Below, piece after piece: positions 1 through 5,444 of a DNA stretch of 5,444 bases. The first letter of the stretch is position 1. Every line of letters starts with the position of its first letter. The translations under genes were made by a program, and so were the position numbers. The stretch spans positions 1 through 5,444 of the forward strand of contig DOIV01000272.1 of NCBI GenBank assembly GCA_003511845.1, read 5' to 3'. This DNA comes from Flavobacteriaceae bacterium (GTDB lineage: Bacteria; Bacteroidota; Bacteroidia; Flavobacteriales; Flavobacteriaceae). The notes beneath the pieces are model-generated. The model made no database searches. It had not been told where the DNA came from and saw only the letters and a program-made list of their open reading frames with translations.

Positions 1-449
1 TTGATAAAAAAGATTATTATTTCATCTCTTTAAAAGACTTTAAAAATCATATTAAAAGTGATAATTTTTTAGAGTGGGAAGAGGTGTATAGAGATAATTT
101 TTATGGAACTCTAAAAAGTGAAGTTGAACGTATTTGGGCAAAAGGGAAACATGTTATTTTTGATATTGATGTTGCTGGTGGCTTACGGATAAAAAAGAAA
201 TTTCCTGAAGAAACCTTGGCAGTTTTTGTAAAACCACCAAGCATTGATGAATTGAAAATCCGTTTAAAAAAGCGTAAGACTGAAAGTGATGAACGTATCA
301 ATATGCGAATTGCAAAAGCTTCTGTTGAATTAGCTACAGCACCTCAATTTGATAAAATCATCAAGAATTACGATTTAGATGTGGCTTTAAAAGAAGCTGA
401 AGAATTGGTTGCTGAGTTTGTAATTGATAAAAATCTTATTAAAAAATGA
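1..449 (+). CDS. gmk: Guanylate kinase, 3' part (5' end outside window)
   Basis: Guanylate kinase transfers a phosphate from ATP to GMP, giving GDP for RNA, DNA and GTP supply in the cytoplasm. The reading frame is open from the window edge (first whole codon at 3) and gives 148 residues. A GTG at 84 is internal, because the residues before it (DKKDYYFISLKDF, then FLEWEEV) already match the family. Visible parts are the GMP-binding stretch EVYRDNFYGT (about 78-110), the DIDV motif with its conserved aspartates (162-173), the KPP strand end, and the arginine-rich lid around KKRKTESDERINMR. The N-terminal P-loop and roughly 45-50 residues are missing, judged from the usual length near 200. The DIDV motif is followed by AGG instead of the more common QGA. 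The stop overlaps the nadD start (ATGA, 446-449), so the two are probably translationally coupled. Family identity is very secure. Confidence 0.96.
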   Translation, partial: DKKDYYFISLKDFKNHIKSDNFLEWEEVYRDNFYGTLKSEVERIWAKGKHVIFDIDVAGGLRIKKKFPEETLAVFVKPPSIDELKIRLKKRKTESDERINMRIAKASVELATAPQFDKIIKNYDLDVALKEAEELVAEFVIDKNLIKK

Positions 450-1030
450 AAATAGGCTTATATTTTGGCACTTTTAATCCTATTCATATTGGGCATTTAG
501 CCATTGCCAATCATTTGGTTGAATTTTCAAACCTTGATGAAGTTTGGCTGGTAGTTACACCACACAATCCTTTTAAGAGAAAAGCATCTTTATTGGCAGA
601 CAATCATCGTTATCAGATGGTACAAATTGCCACAGAAGATTATCCAAAATTAAAACCTACTGATATTGAGTTCAAGCTTACTCAACCTAATTATACTGTA
701 AATACACTGGTTCATATTTCTGAAAAACATCCTCAACATCAATTTAATTTGATTATGGGCGAAGACAATTTAGCATCTTTTCATAAATGGAAAAATTATG
801 GAGTCATTTTAGAACAGCATAATATTTATGTATATCCTAGAATTTTTCAAGGTGATAAACCAAAAACTCAATTCAAAAACCATCCTAAAATTCATACTGT
901 TGATGCTCCAATTATGGAAATTTCTTCAACATTCATCCGAAAAGCCATTGCAAACAAAAAAAACATTGAACCGCTACTACCTTGTAACGTATGGAAATAT
1001 ATTGATGAAATGAATTTTTATAAGTCTTAA
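446..1030 (+). CDS. nadD: Nicotinate-nucleotide adenylyltransferase (NadD)
   Basis: NadD joins nicotinate mononucleotide and ATP to make deamido-NAD, the step before NAD synthetase in NAD synthesis. The 194-residue protein is full length for the family. It shows the nucleotidyltransferase signature GTFNPIHIGH at residues 8-17 (HxGH type ATP-binding motif), the TPHNPFK segment at 38-44, YTVNTL at 83-88, the GEDNLASFHKW segment at 105-115, and the C-terminal ISSTFIR motif at 159-165 that binds the phosphates. The ATG at 446 is chosen because the Rossmann strand MKIGLYFG begins right there and because it overlaps the gmk stop by the ATGA arrangement. There is no Shine-Dalgarno sequence, so coupling to gmk translation is likely. 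NadD is favoured over the related CoaD because of its length and the ISSTxIR wording. Confidence 0.95.
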   Translation: MKIGLYFGTFNPIHIGHLAIANHLVEFSNLDEVWLVVTPHNPFKRKASLLADNHRYQMVQIATEDYPKLKPTDIEFKLTQPNYTVNTLVHISEKHPQHQFNLIMGEDNLASFHKWKNYGVILEQHNIYVYPRIFQGDKPKTQFKNHPKIHTVDAPIMEISSTFIRKAIANKKNIEPLLPCNVWKYIDEMNFYKS

Positions 1031-1048
1031 CAAAACAAAAAACCGTTG

Positions 1049-1056
1049 TATATTTG
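1049..1056 (+). promoter_or_regulatory. Possible -7 box (TATATTTG) ahead of the M23 peptidase gene
   Basis: TATATTTG matches the Bacteroidota -7 consensus TAnnTTTG exactly and lies in the only gap (38 bases) of this gene row. No TTG is found at the expected distance upstream (about 17-23 bases), and the implied transcript would begin only about 6-8 bases before the ATG at 1069. It may be a weak internal promoter or chance in AT-rich DNA. Confidence 0.35.
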
Positions 1057-1068
1057 TAGTTATAGTAC

Positions 1069-1932
1069 ATGTCAAAAAAGAAAATAAATAAAAATAAGAT
1101 TAAAGAAAAACTGACCTTTAAGTACAGGTTTGTGGTATTGAATGAAGATACTTTTGAAGAACGTTTTTCTTTTAAACTCAATAGACTTAATGTAATGATA
1201 TTAACTACATTGTTTTCTATCATTTTAATTGGTTTGACTATTTTTTTGATTGCCTTTACTCCGCTTAAAGAATACATACCTGGTTATTCTTCTTCAGCTT
1301 TAAAGAAAGAAGCGACAAATTTGGTGTATAAAGTAGATTCCCTGCAACAAGAAATAATAGTTAATGACGCCTATATTCAACACATACAGAAAGTGCTAAC
1401 TGGTGAAGTAGAAAATATTACCTTTAATAAAGATTCTATTGTACAAAAACTACATATTGAAGATGTCAATTTCAAACCTAATCCTATAGACTCTGTTTTT
1501 AGAGAAGAAATTGAGCGTCAAGACCGATATAGCGTTTTTGAAAAAGCTACTAAAAAAACCGATTTAGTCTTTTTTGCTCCAATTACAGGAAAAATTACAG
1601 CTTCTTATAACTCAAAAGAGAAACACTATGCTGTAGATATAGCCGTAGAAAAAGACACACCTGTTAAAGCTGTTGCTGACGGAACTGTTATTTTTACTGG
1701 TTTTACTGCTGATACTGGTTTTGTAATTATTGTAGAACATGCAAAAGGATTCTTATCTGTATATAAACATAATGCTTCTATACATAAAGAACAGGGTGAT
1801 ATAGTAAAATCAGGAGAGGCAATTGCCAATGCTGGTTCTACCGGGGAATTATCTACTGGACCTCATTTACATTTTGAATTGTGGAATGACGGGTTTCCTG
1901 TTGATCCTCAAAAATATATAGATTTTAAATAA
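1069..1932 (+). CDS. Membrane-anchored M23 family metallopeptidase (LytM-like)
   Basis: This 287-residue protein is a probable zinc endopeptidase that cuts peptide cross-bridges of peptidoglycan during growth or division. Residues 1-40 are basic and cytoplasmic. A single membrane segment follows at about 43-63, then a linker at about 75-160 with some helical, possibly coiled-coil, character, and the M23 domain at about 168-284. The catalytic set is complete by comparison with LytM: zinc ligands H186 and D190 (HYAVD), H234 in VYKHN, and H266 and H268 in the HLH motif. It should therefore be active rather than a degenerate EnvC/NlpD-like activator. The membrane segment and charge pattern suggest an N-in, domain-outside topology. 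The start at 1069 is the first ATG and places the basic stretch before the membrane helix. The stop overlaps the next gene by one base (TAATG). The exact cleavage site in peptidoglycan cannot be read from the sequence. Confidence 0.93.
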   Translation: MSKKKINKNKIKEKLTFKYRFVVLNEDTFEERFSFKLNRLNVMILTTLFSIILIGLTIFLIAFTPLKEYIPGYSSSALKKEATNLVYKVDSLQQEIIVNDAYIQHIQKVLTGEVENITFNKDSIVQKLHIEDVNFKPNPIDSVFREEIERQDRYSVFEKATKKTDLVFFAPITGKITASYNSKEKHYAVDIAVEKDTPVKAVADGTVIFTGFTADTGFVIIVEHAKGFLSVYKHNASIHKEQGDIVKSGEAIANAGSTGELSTGPHLHFELWNDGFPVDPQKYIDFK

Positions 1933-3431
1933 TGGGTATCAAATCTATTTTAGCGAAACCCTTTGCTAAACGAATTCAAAAACGTGTTTACAAATGGGCA
2001 AACCAACCTGAGAAAACACAAGAAAAAGTTTTTCAAAAACTCATTACTCAAGCTAAAAACACCACCTTTGGTAAAGATCATTCTTTCGACTCTATAAAGA
2101 CTTATAAAGACTTCCGAGCCAATGTTCCTGTAAGAGATTATGAGGATTTAAAACCATATATCAATCAAATAATTAAGGGTGAACCTGATGTACTATGGCA
2201 AGGAAAACCATTGTATTTTGCAAAAACTTCTGGTACAACTTCTGGTGCTAAATACATTCCGCTAACCAAAGAATCAATGCCGTTTCATATTAAAGCTGCT
2301 CGGAATGCTTTGTTGTTATATATTGCTGAAACGGGTAATGCCGATTTTGTCAATGGTAAGATGATTTTTTTACAAGGTAGCCCAATTATTGATGAAAAAA
2401 GTAACATTAAAACAGGACGACTCTCAGGTATTGTTGCTCATTATGTACCAAACTATTTACAGAAAAATAGAATGCCAAGTTGGGAAACTAATTGTATTGA
2501 TGACTGGGAAACTAAAGTTGATGCCATCGTTGAAGAAACCCTAAAAGAAGACATGACACTTATAAGTGGCATACCTTCTTGGGTACAAATGTATTTTGAA
2601 AAATTAACTGCAAAAACAGGTAAAAACATTAATGAAATTTTTCCTAATTTTAATCTGTTTGTTTACGGAGGTGTAAATTATGAACCGTATCGGAATAAAT
2701 TTGAAAAAATGATGGGTAAAAAGGTTGATTCTATCGAGTTGTATCCTGCTTCTGAAGGTTTTTTTGCTTATCAAGACAAACAAAATGAAAAAGGAATGCT
2801 CTTGTTATTAGACGGAGGCATCTTTTACGAATTTATTAAAGCCGATGAATTTTTTGATGAAAATCCACAACGAATTACCATTGCTGACGTTGAATTAAAC
2901 ATCAATTATGTAATGATTATCTCTACCAATGCTGGTCTTTGGGCGTATAATATTGGTGATACGGTGCAGTTTACTTCACTCAAACCTTACCGGATAATTG
3001 TTTCTGGTAGAATCAAGCATTTTATCTCTGCCTTTGGTGAGCATGTTATTGCCAAAGAGGTTGAACAAGCAATGAAAGAAGCTACTCAAGGTACAACTAT
3101 AACCATAAATGAATTTACAGTAGCTCCTCAGATCAATCCCACCACAGGATTACCGTACCATGAGTGGTTTATTGAGTTTGAAAATGAGCCTGAGTCTTTA
3201 GGTGATTTTATCACTAAAGTGGATGCCAGCATGCAAGCTCAAAATTCTTATTATTACGATTTGATTGTTGGTAATATTTTACAAACTCTTAAAGTTACCA
3301 CAGTAGAAAAGGGTGGTTTTCAAAACTATATGAAATCTGTAGGGAAGTTAGGTGGACAAAACAAAATTCCACGTTTGTCAAATGATAGGAAAATAGCTGA
3401 TGTGTTAACACAAGCTGGAAGTCAAACTTAG
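1932..3431 (+). CDS. GH3 family acyl-adenylating enzyme (auxin-responsive promoter family), substrate unknown
   Basis: The 499-residue protein belongs to the GH3 family of the adenylate-forming superfamily. Plant members activate a carboxylic acid (jasmonate, indole-acetate, benzoates) with ATP and conjugate it to an amino acid. Three nucleotide-binding motifs are visible: TSGTTSGAKYIPLT at 99-112, YPASEG at 271-276, and YNIGD at 339-343. The hinge-like SGRIKHFISAFGEH follows at 358-371, and the C-terminal segment GGQNKIPRLSNDR at 474-486 carries K478, a candidate for the lysine that contacts the adenylate. All motifs look intact, so an active enzyme is expected. There is no signal peptide or membrane segment, so it should be cytoplasmic. 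It starts inside the stop codon of the M23 peptidase gene, which implies coupled translation. Bacterial GH3 proteins are usually annotated only by family. The carboxylic acid and the acceptor cannot be told from the sequence, and an auxin role should not be assumed. Confidence 0.92.
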   Translation: MGIKSILAKPFAKRIQKRVYKWANQPEKTQEKVFQKLITQAKNTTFGKDHSFDSIKTYKDFRANVPVRDYEDLKPYINQIIKGEPDVLWQGKPLYFAKTSGTTSGAKYIPLTKESMPFHIKAARNALLLYIAETGNADFVNGKMIFLQGSPIIDEKSNIKTGRLSGIVAHYVPNYLQKNRMPSWETNCIDDWETKVDAIVEETLKEDMTLISGIPSWVQMYFEKLTAKTGKNINEIFPNFNLFVYGGVNYEPYRNKFEKMMGKKVDSIELYPASEGFFAYQDKQNEKGMLLLLDGGIFYEFIKADEFFDENPQRITIADVELNINYVMIISTNAGLWAYNIGDTVQFTSLKPYRIIVSGRIKHFISAFGEHVIAKEVEQAMKEATQGTTITINEFTVAPQINPTTGLPYHEWFIEFENEPESLGDFITKVDASMQAQNSYYYDLIVGNILQTLKVTTVEKGGFQNYMKSVGKLGGQNKIPRLSNDRKIADVLTQAGSQT

Positions 3432-3457
3432 TGTAATCCGTGAAATTAGTGTCTATG
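3431..3457 (+). repeat. Short 9-base periodic sequence just after the GH3 gene
   Basis: Three successive 9-base units begin with GTG: GTGTAATCC, GTGAAATTA and GTGTCTATG. The first two agree at 6 of 9 positions, the third only at its start. The run begins on the last base of the GH3 stop codon. From memory, similar phrases (AATCTGTG..., AATCCGTG...) recur between genes in Bacteroidota genomes. That is recollection, not a search result. It is too short to call a functional repeat with confidence. Confidence 0.3.
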
Positions 3458-3477
3458 AAATGATCTGCACCAACTAA

Positions 3478-3493
3478 TATGATAAATATCATA
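3478..3493. promoter_or_regulatory. Perfect 16-base palindrome, possible operator upstream of the MOSC gene
   Basis: TATGATA and TATCATA are perfect inverted arms around a central AA. The element ends 40 bases before the MOSC start and would cover the spacer and the -33 side of the weak -7-like box at 3500, a typical place for a repressor site. As RNA the hairpin would be weak (AT-rich, tiny loop) and no T run follows, so a terminator for the GH3 gene is unlikely. Chance occurrence in AT-rich DNA cannot be excluded. Confidence 0.3.
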
Positions 3494-3499
3494 GAATTA

Positions 3500-3507
3500 T
3501 ACCTTTC
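3500..3507 (+). promoter_or_regulatory. Weak -7-like box for the MOSC gene (TACCTTTC)
   Basis: TACCTTTC differs from the Bacteroidota consensus TAnnTTTG only in its last base, and it lies 26 bases before the ATG at 3534, leaving a leader of about 20 bases. No TTG is present at the usual upstream distance. The gene stands alone behind a 102-base gap, so a promoter somewhere here is expected. This box is the best candidate but is weak. Confidence 0.3.
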
Positions 3508-3533
3508 AGATAAAAAACAATAAATTGAAACAG

Positions 3534-4091
3534 ATGAAAGTAATCTCAGTAAATATCGGAGAACGGAAAACAATTAAATGGAAAAATAAAACGGTTGAAA
3601 CAGGAATTTTTAAATATCCTGTAGATACTCCTATTTTTTTAGATGTAGAAGATGTAAAAAATGATAGCGTTATTGATAGGAAGAACCATGGCGGTTTTAA
3701 TAAAGCAGTATATGCTTATGGAAAGCAACATTATAAGCATTGGCAAGAGTTGTATCCAGATTTAGATTGGAATTTTGGTATGTTAGGGGAAAACTTAACC
3801 ATTACAAACTTAGAAGAAACTCAGCTATATATTGGTAGTGTGTATCAATTAGGCGAAGCTATAATTGAAGTAAGTCAACCTAGGTCACCCTGTTATAAAT
3901 TAGGCATCCGATTTAACGACCCTAAAATTATAAAACAATTTTGGAACTCTACTAAAAGTGGTGTTTATTTTAAGGTACTAGAAACTGGTCTTGTTTCAGT
4001 AAATGATGAGTTGGTGCTATTGAAAAAAGTAACAAATAACAGTACCATAGCTGATGCACATCAAGCTAAGAAAATACTAAAAGGTCAATAA
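3534..4091 (+). CDS. MOSC domain protein, YiiM-like
   Basis: MOSC domains bind molybdenum cofactor or act in molybdenum-dependent reduction. The YiiM branch in E. coli takes part in reducing N-hydroxylated compounds such as 6-hydroxylaminopurine. Recognisable parts, numbered from the ATG, are the N-terminal strand MKVISVNIGE, KNHGGFNKAVYAY at about 51-62 (the HGG...KAVYAY signature), GMLGENLTI at about 82-90, and SQPRSPCYKLG at about 115-124 with the conserved cysteine C120 expected to hold the cofactor. The ATG at 3534 is preferred over an in-frame TTG at 3525 because family members begin MKVIS or similar. The protein has 185 residues. After the MOSC core only one short helix (STIADAHQAKKIL) remains, whereas YiiM-type proteins usually carry a three-helix C-terminal domain. 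The hairpin terminator begins within two bases of the stop, so the short end looks natural rather than a frameshift. The substrate is unknown. Confidence 0.9.
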   Translation: MKVISVNIGERKTIKWKNKTVETGIFKYPVDTPIFLDVEDVKNDSVIDRKNHGGFNKAVYAYGKQHYKHWQELYPDLDWNFGMLGENLTITNLEETQLYIGSVYQLGEAIIEVSQPRSPCYKLGIRFNDPKIIKQFWNSTKSGVYFKVLETGLVSVNDELVLLKKVTNNSTIADAHQAKKILKGQ

Positions 4092-4092
4092 A

Positions 4093-4121
4093 AAAAACTC
4101 GAGTGAAACACTCGAGTTTTT
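4093..4121. terminator. Bidirectional hairpin terminator between MOSC and mscL
   Basis: A 13-base-pair perfect stem (left arm 4093-4105, right arm 4109-4121, core ACTCGAGTG/CACTCGAGT) closes a three-base AAA loop. An A run on the left (4091-4097) and a T run on the right (4117-4121) flank the GC-containing core, so it can end transcription of both converging genes. The minus-strand reading has the longer U tail (seven), so it is somewhat better for mscL. It starts directly after the MOSC stop and lies 28 bases beyond the mscL stop. Confidence 0.9.
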
Positions 4122-4149
4122 AGGTTGGTTGATTTTGATTTAGTTCAAA

Positions 4150-4551
4150 TTACTTTTTTAGTAAATCTCTAATCTCAGCTAGCAAATCTTCTTGAGAAGG
4201 TCCTGCTGGAGCAGCTTCTTCTTCTTTTGCTTTTATCTTGTTGTATGATTTTATCATTATAAACATAACAAATCCAACAATAATTAAATTGATAATAGAA
4301 TTGATCCATTTACCATACATAATTGCATTTTCAGGTTTGTACCCTTCTTCTCCTTCAGCACCAACAGTAGCAGACAGTACATGTTTCATCTGAGAAAAAT
4401 CCATTCCTCCAGTAAACTCACCAACAATTGGCATGATAATATCATTTACAAATCCAGTAACAACAAGGCCAATAGCTCCTGCCATAATTACAGCAACGGC
4501 AAATTCGATAACATTACCGCCTGTAATAAATTCTTTAAACTCTTTTAACAT
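4150..4551 (-). CDS. mscL: Large-conductance mechanosensitive channel MscL
   Basis: MscL is a homopentameric inner-membrane channel that opens under membrane tension and releases solutes during osmotic downshock. The 133-residue protein is of normal length. It has the amphipathic N-terminal helix MLKEFKEFI with GGNV at 11-14, a pore-lining first membrane helix at about 15-43, a periplasmic loop at about 44-77, a second helix at about 78-102, a charged linker (KIKAKEEEAAPAGP), and the C-terminal bundle helix EDLLAEIRDLLKK at 121-133. Aligned by eye to E. coli MscL, the gate residues L19 and V23 are F17 and V21 here, and glycines G22 and G26 are A20 and A24. The ATG at 4551 gives the expected N-terminus; the leader has no Shine-Dalgarno sequence. 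It lies downstream of alr on the same strand with 51 bases between them and probably has its own promoter. The loop residues GAEGEEG are specific to this protein. Confidence 0.96.
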   Translation of the reverse strand: MLKEFKEFITGGNVIEFAVAVIMAGAIGLVVTGFVNDIIMPIVGEFTGGMDFSQMKHVLSATVGAEGEEGYKPENAIMYGKWINSIINLIIVGFVMFIMIKSYNKIKAKEEEAAPAGPSQEDLLAEIRDLLKK

Positions 4552-4581
4552 AATTATTTAGTTTTATAGGTTAATAGTGTG

Positions 4582-4613
4582 CGAATATACTAAAATTAAC
4601 AATTAATTAACAA
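4582..4613 (-). promoter_or_regulatory. Likely mscL promoter (TTG, 21-base spacer, TATATTCG)
   Basis: On the minus strand, TTG (complement of 4611-4613) is followed after 21 bases by TATATTCG (complement of 4582-4589), one mismatch from the Bacteroidota -7 consensus TAnnTTTG with an acceptable spacing. The mscL start would follow a leader of roughly 24 bases. The -33 side overlaps the last codons and the stop of alr. The upstream half contains an 11-base-spaced direct repeat of AATTAACAA (plus-strand wording). Confidence 0.5.
4594..4613. repeat. Direct repeat AATTAACAA, 11-base period, across the alr stop
   Basis: Two exact copies of the 9-base word AATTAACAA lie at 4594-4602 and 4605-4613, one helical turn apart. 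They cover the alr stop codon (4603-4605 on the minus strand) and the -33 side of the proposed mscL promoter. Sites on the same DNA face could bind a regulator, but the words are AT-rich and may be chance. Confidence 0.4.
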
Positions 4614-5444
4614 TTCTTTTGATTCTTTGTGAAATTGCGGTTAACAACTCATAAGAAATAGAGTTGATTTTTTTAGTCAAATCATTAACCATTTCTTGAC
4701 TGTCAAAAATGACAACTTCATCTCCTTCTTGGCAATCTATTTTAGTAATATTTACCATAATCATGTCCATGCAGACGTTGCCTACTATTGATGCTTTTTT
4801 GCCATGAATTAAAACATAGCCATTACCATTACCAAAAGCTCTGTGTATACCATCTGCATGCCCAATAGGTATCGTTGCTGTTCTAATTGTTTTATCAGCT
4901 TTAAAAGCTCTATTATAACCAACGGATTTTCCTTTTTCTATACTATGAATTTGAGAAATAACGGATTTTAACGTGGCTACATTTTTCAATTTTTTGGTGT
5001 GTTTCTTATCATTTGCAAATCCGTACAAGCCAATACCAATTCTAACCATATCAAAATGGGCTTCTGGGTAATTTAGAATACCCGAAGTATTTGTCATATG
5101 TAATATCGGTTGATATCCTAATTTTAAACTAAACTGATTAGTTATCCTCTTGAAAAGACTTATTTGATTCTCAGAAAAGGCTTTTTCATTTAAATCTTCA
5201 CTTGCTGCCAAATGTGAAAAAACTGAGCAAATTTTCACTGAAGTTCTACCCTTAATTTTAGAGAGTATAGCATCAATATCATTTTCAGAAAACCCTAATC
5301 TATTCAAGCCTGTATTAAATTTTATATGTATTGGGTAATCTTTCTTGTTTACGGCTTCAGTCTTATCAATAAAAGCTTCTAAAACTCTTTTACTATAGAT
5401 ATTAGGCTCTAAGTCATGTTGAATAATACTTTTAAAGTTTATAA
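4603..5444 (-). CDS. alr: Alanine racemase, C-terminal part (5' end outside window)
   Basis: Alanine racemase is a PLP enzyme that interconverts L- and D-alanine, supplying D-alanine for peptidoglycan. The frame is open to the window edge, giving 279 residues. A TTG at 5307 is internal, because the codons before it read HIKFNTGL followed by NRLGF, the conserved K-x-TG-x-NRLGF barrel motif, preceded by HDLEPNIYS. Further motifs are NTSGIL, VRIGIGLYG with the conserved arginine (5041-5043), the KSVGYNRAF stretch with the second catalytic base tyrosine (4915-4917), IPIGHADG, and VCMDM (about 4762-4776). The C-terminal beta domain ends in YELLTAISQRIKRI. The PLP-binding lysine lies off the window. 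About 90 residues are missing if this is a stand-alone enzyme near 370 residues. In many Bacteroidota Alr is fused behind MurF, which cannot be judged here. The stop lies 51 bases ahead of the mscL start, without a terminator between, so read-through into mscL is possible. Confidence 0.95.
   Translation of the reverse strand, partial: INFKSIIQHDLEPNIYSKRVLEAFIDKTEAVNKKDYPIHIKFNTGLNRLGFSENDIDAILSKIKGRTSVKICSVFSHLAASEDLNEKAFSENQISLFKRITNQFSLKLGYQPILHMTNTSGILNYPEAHFDMVRIGIGLYGFANDKKHTKKLKNVATLKSVISQIHSIEKGKSVGYNRAFKADKTIRTATIPIGHADGIHRAFGNGNGYVLIHGKKASIVGNVCMDMIMVNITKIDCQEGDEVVIFDSQEMVNDLTKKINSISYELLTAISQRIKRIVN

Noticed and set aside
933..1277. Minus-strand open frame of 114 codons across the nadD end and the M23 start
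   Set aside because: It is antisense to two well-supported genes, its composition is low-complexity (long F/I/L and K/N runs from AT-rich complement), and it matches no family I recognise.
1690..1725. Local direct repeats of ACTGG/TTTTACTG in the M23 gene
   Set aside because: They fall within conserved codons of the M23 domain (FTGFTADTGF) and are explained by the protein sequence.
3525..3533. TTG at 3525 as the MOSC start (three extra residues)
   Set aside because: The ATG at 3534 gives the usual family N-terminus MKVISVN; the TTG adds MKQ without support.
3295..3573. Minus-strand open frame of 92 codons over the GH3 3' end and the gap
   Set aside because: It overlaps the conserved GH3 C-terminus and the MOSC start antisense, and shows no recognisable motif or plausible start signal.
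1..5444. Hidden mobile element, CRISPR array, toxin-antitoxin or defence system
   Set aside because: All stretches longer than about 100 bases are covered by recognisable housekeeping or envelope genes. No transposase or integrase motif, long terminal repeat, regularly spaced repeat array or tRNA-like fold was seen.

Overview
The window is AT-rich chromosomal DNA that looks like a member of Bacteroidota, most likely class Flavobacteriia. The reasons are the wording of the proteins (a guanylate kinase with DIDVAGG, a GH3-family enzyme, a YiiM-like MOSC protein), the lack of Shine-Dalgarno motifs ahead of the starts (A-rich leaders instead), and promoter-like TAnnTTTG boxes. The organism assignment is an inference from style and memory, not from a search.

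Left part, plus strand, positions 1-3431: four tightly packed genes. The 3' portion of gmk (guanylate kinase) overlaps nadD (nicotinate-nucleotide adenylyltransferase) by an ATGA junction. After 38 bases, with a possible weak promoter, comes a membrane-anchored M23 metallopeptidase. It overlaps by one base (TAATG) a GH3-family acyl-adenylating enzyme. gmk and nadD serve nucleotide and NAD synthesis. The peptidase acts on the cell wall. The substrate of the GH3-like enzyme is unknown. Co-transcription of gmk with nadD and of the peptidase with the GH3 gene is very likely. Whether all four form one transcript is open.

Middle, positions 3432-4121: a 102-base gap holding a short 9-base-periodic sequence and a 16-base perfect palindrome, then a single MOSC-domain gene (YiiM type). 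It ends in a strong symmetrical hairpin that can terminate transcription from both sides.

Right part, minus strand, positions 4150-5444: mscL (large-conductance mechanosensitive channel), preceded by its own plausible promoter, lies downstream of the 3' three quarters of alr (alanine racemase), whose start is beyond the window edge. Alr supplies D-alanine for peptidoglycan and MscL protects the cell in osmotic downshock, so both relate to envelope integrity.

I found no mobile element, CRISPR array, tRNA, rRNA or defence system. This is an ordinary core-genome region. The most open questions are what the GH3 enzyme paired with an M23 peptidase does, and what the small non-coding motifs at 3431-3493 mean.
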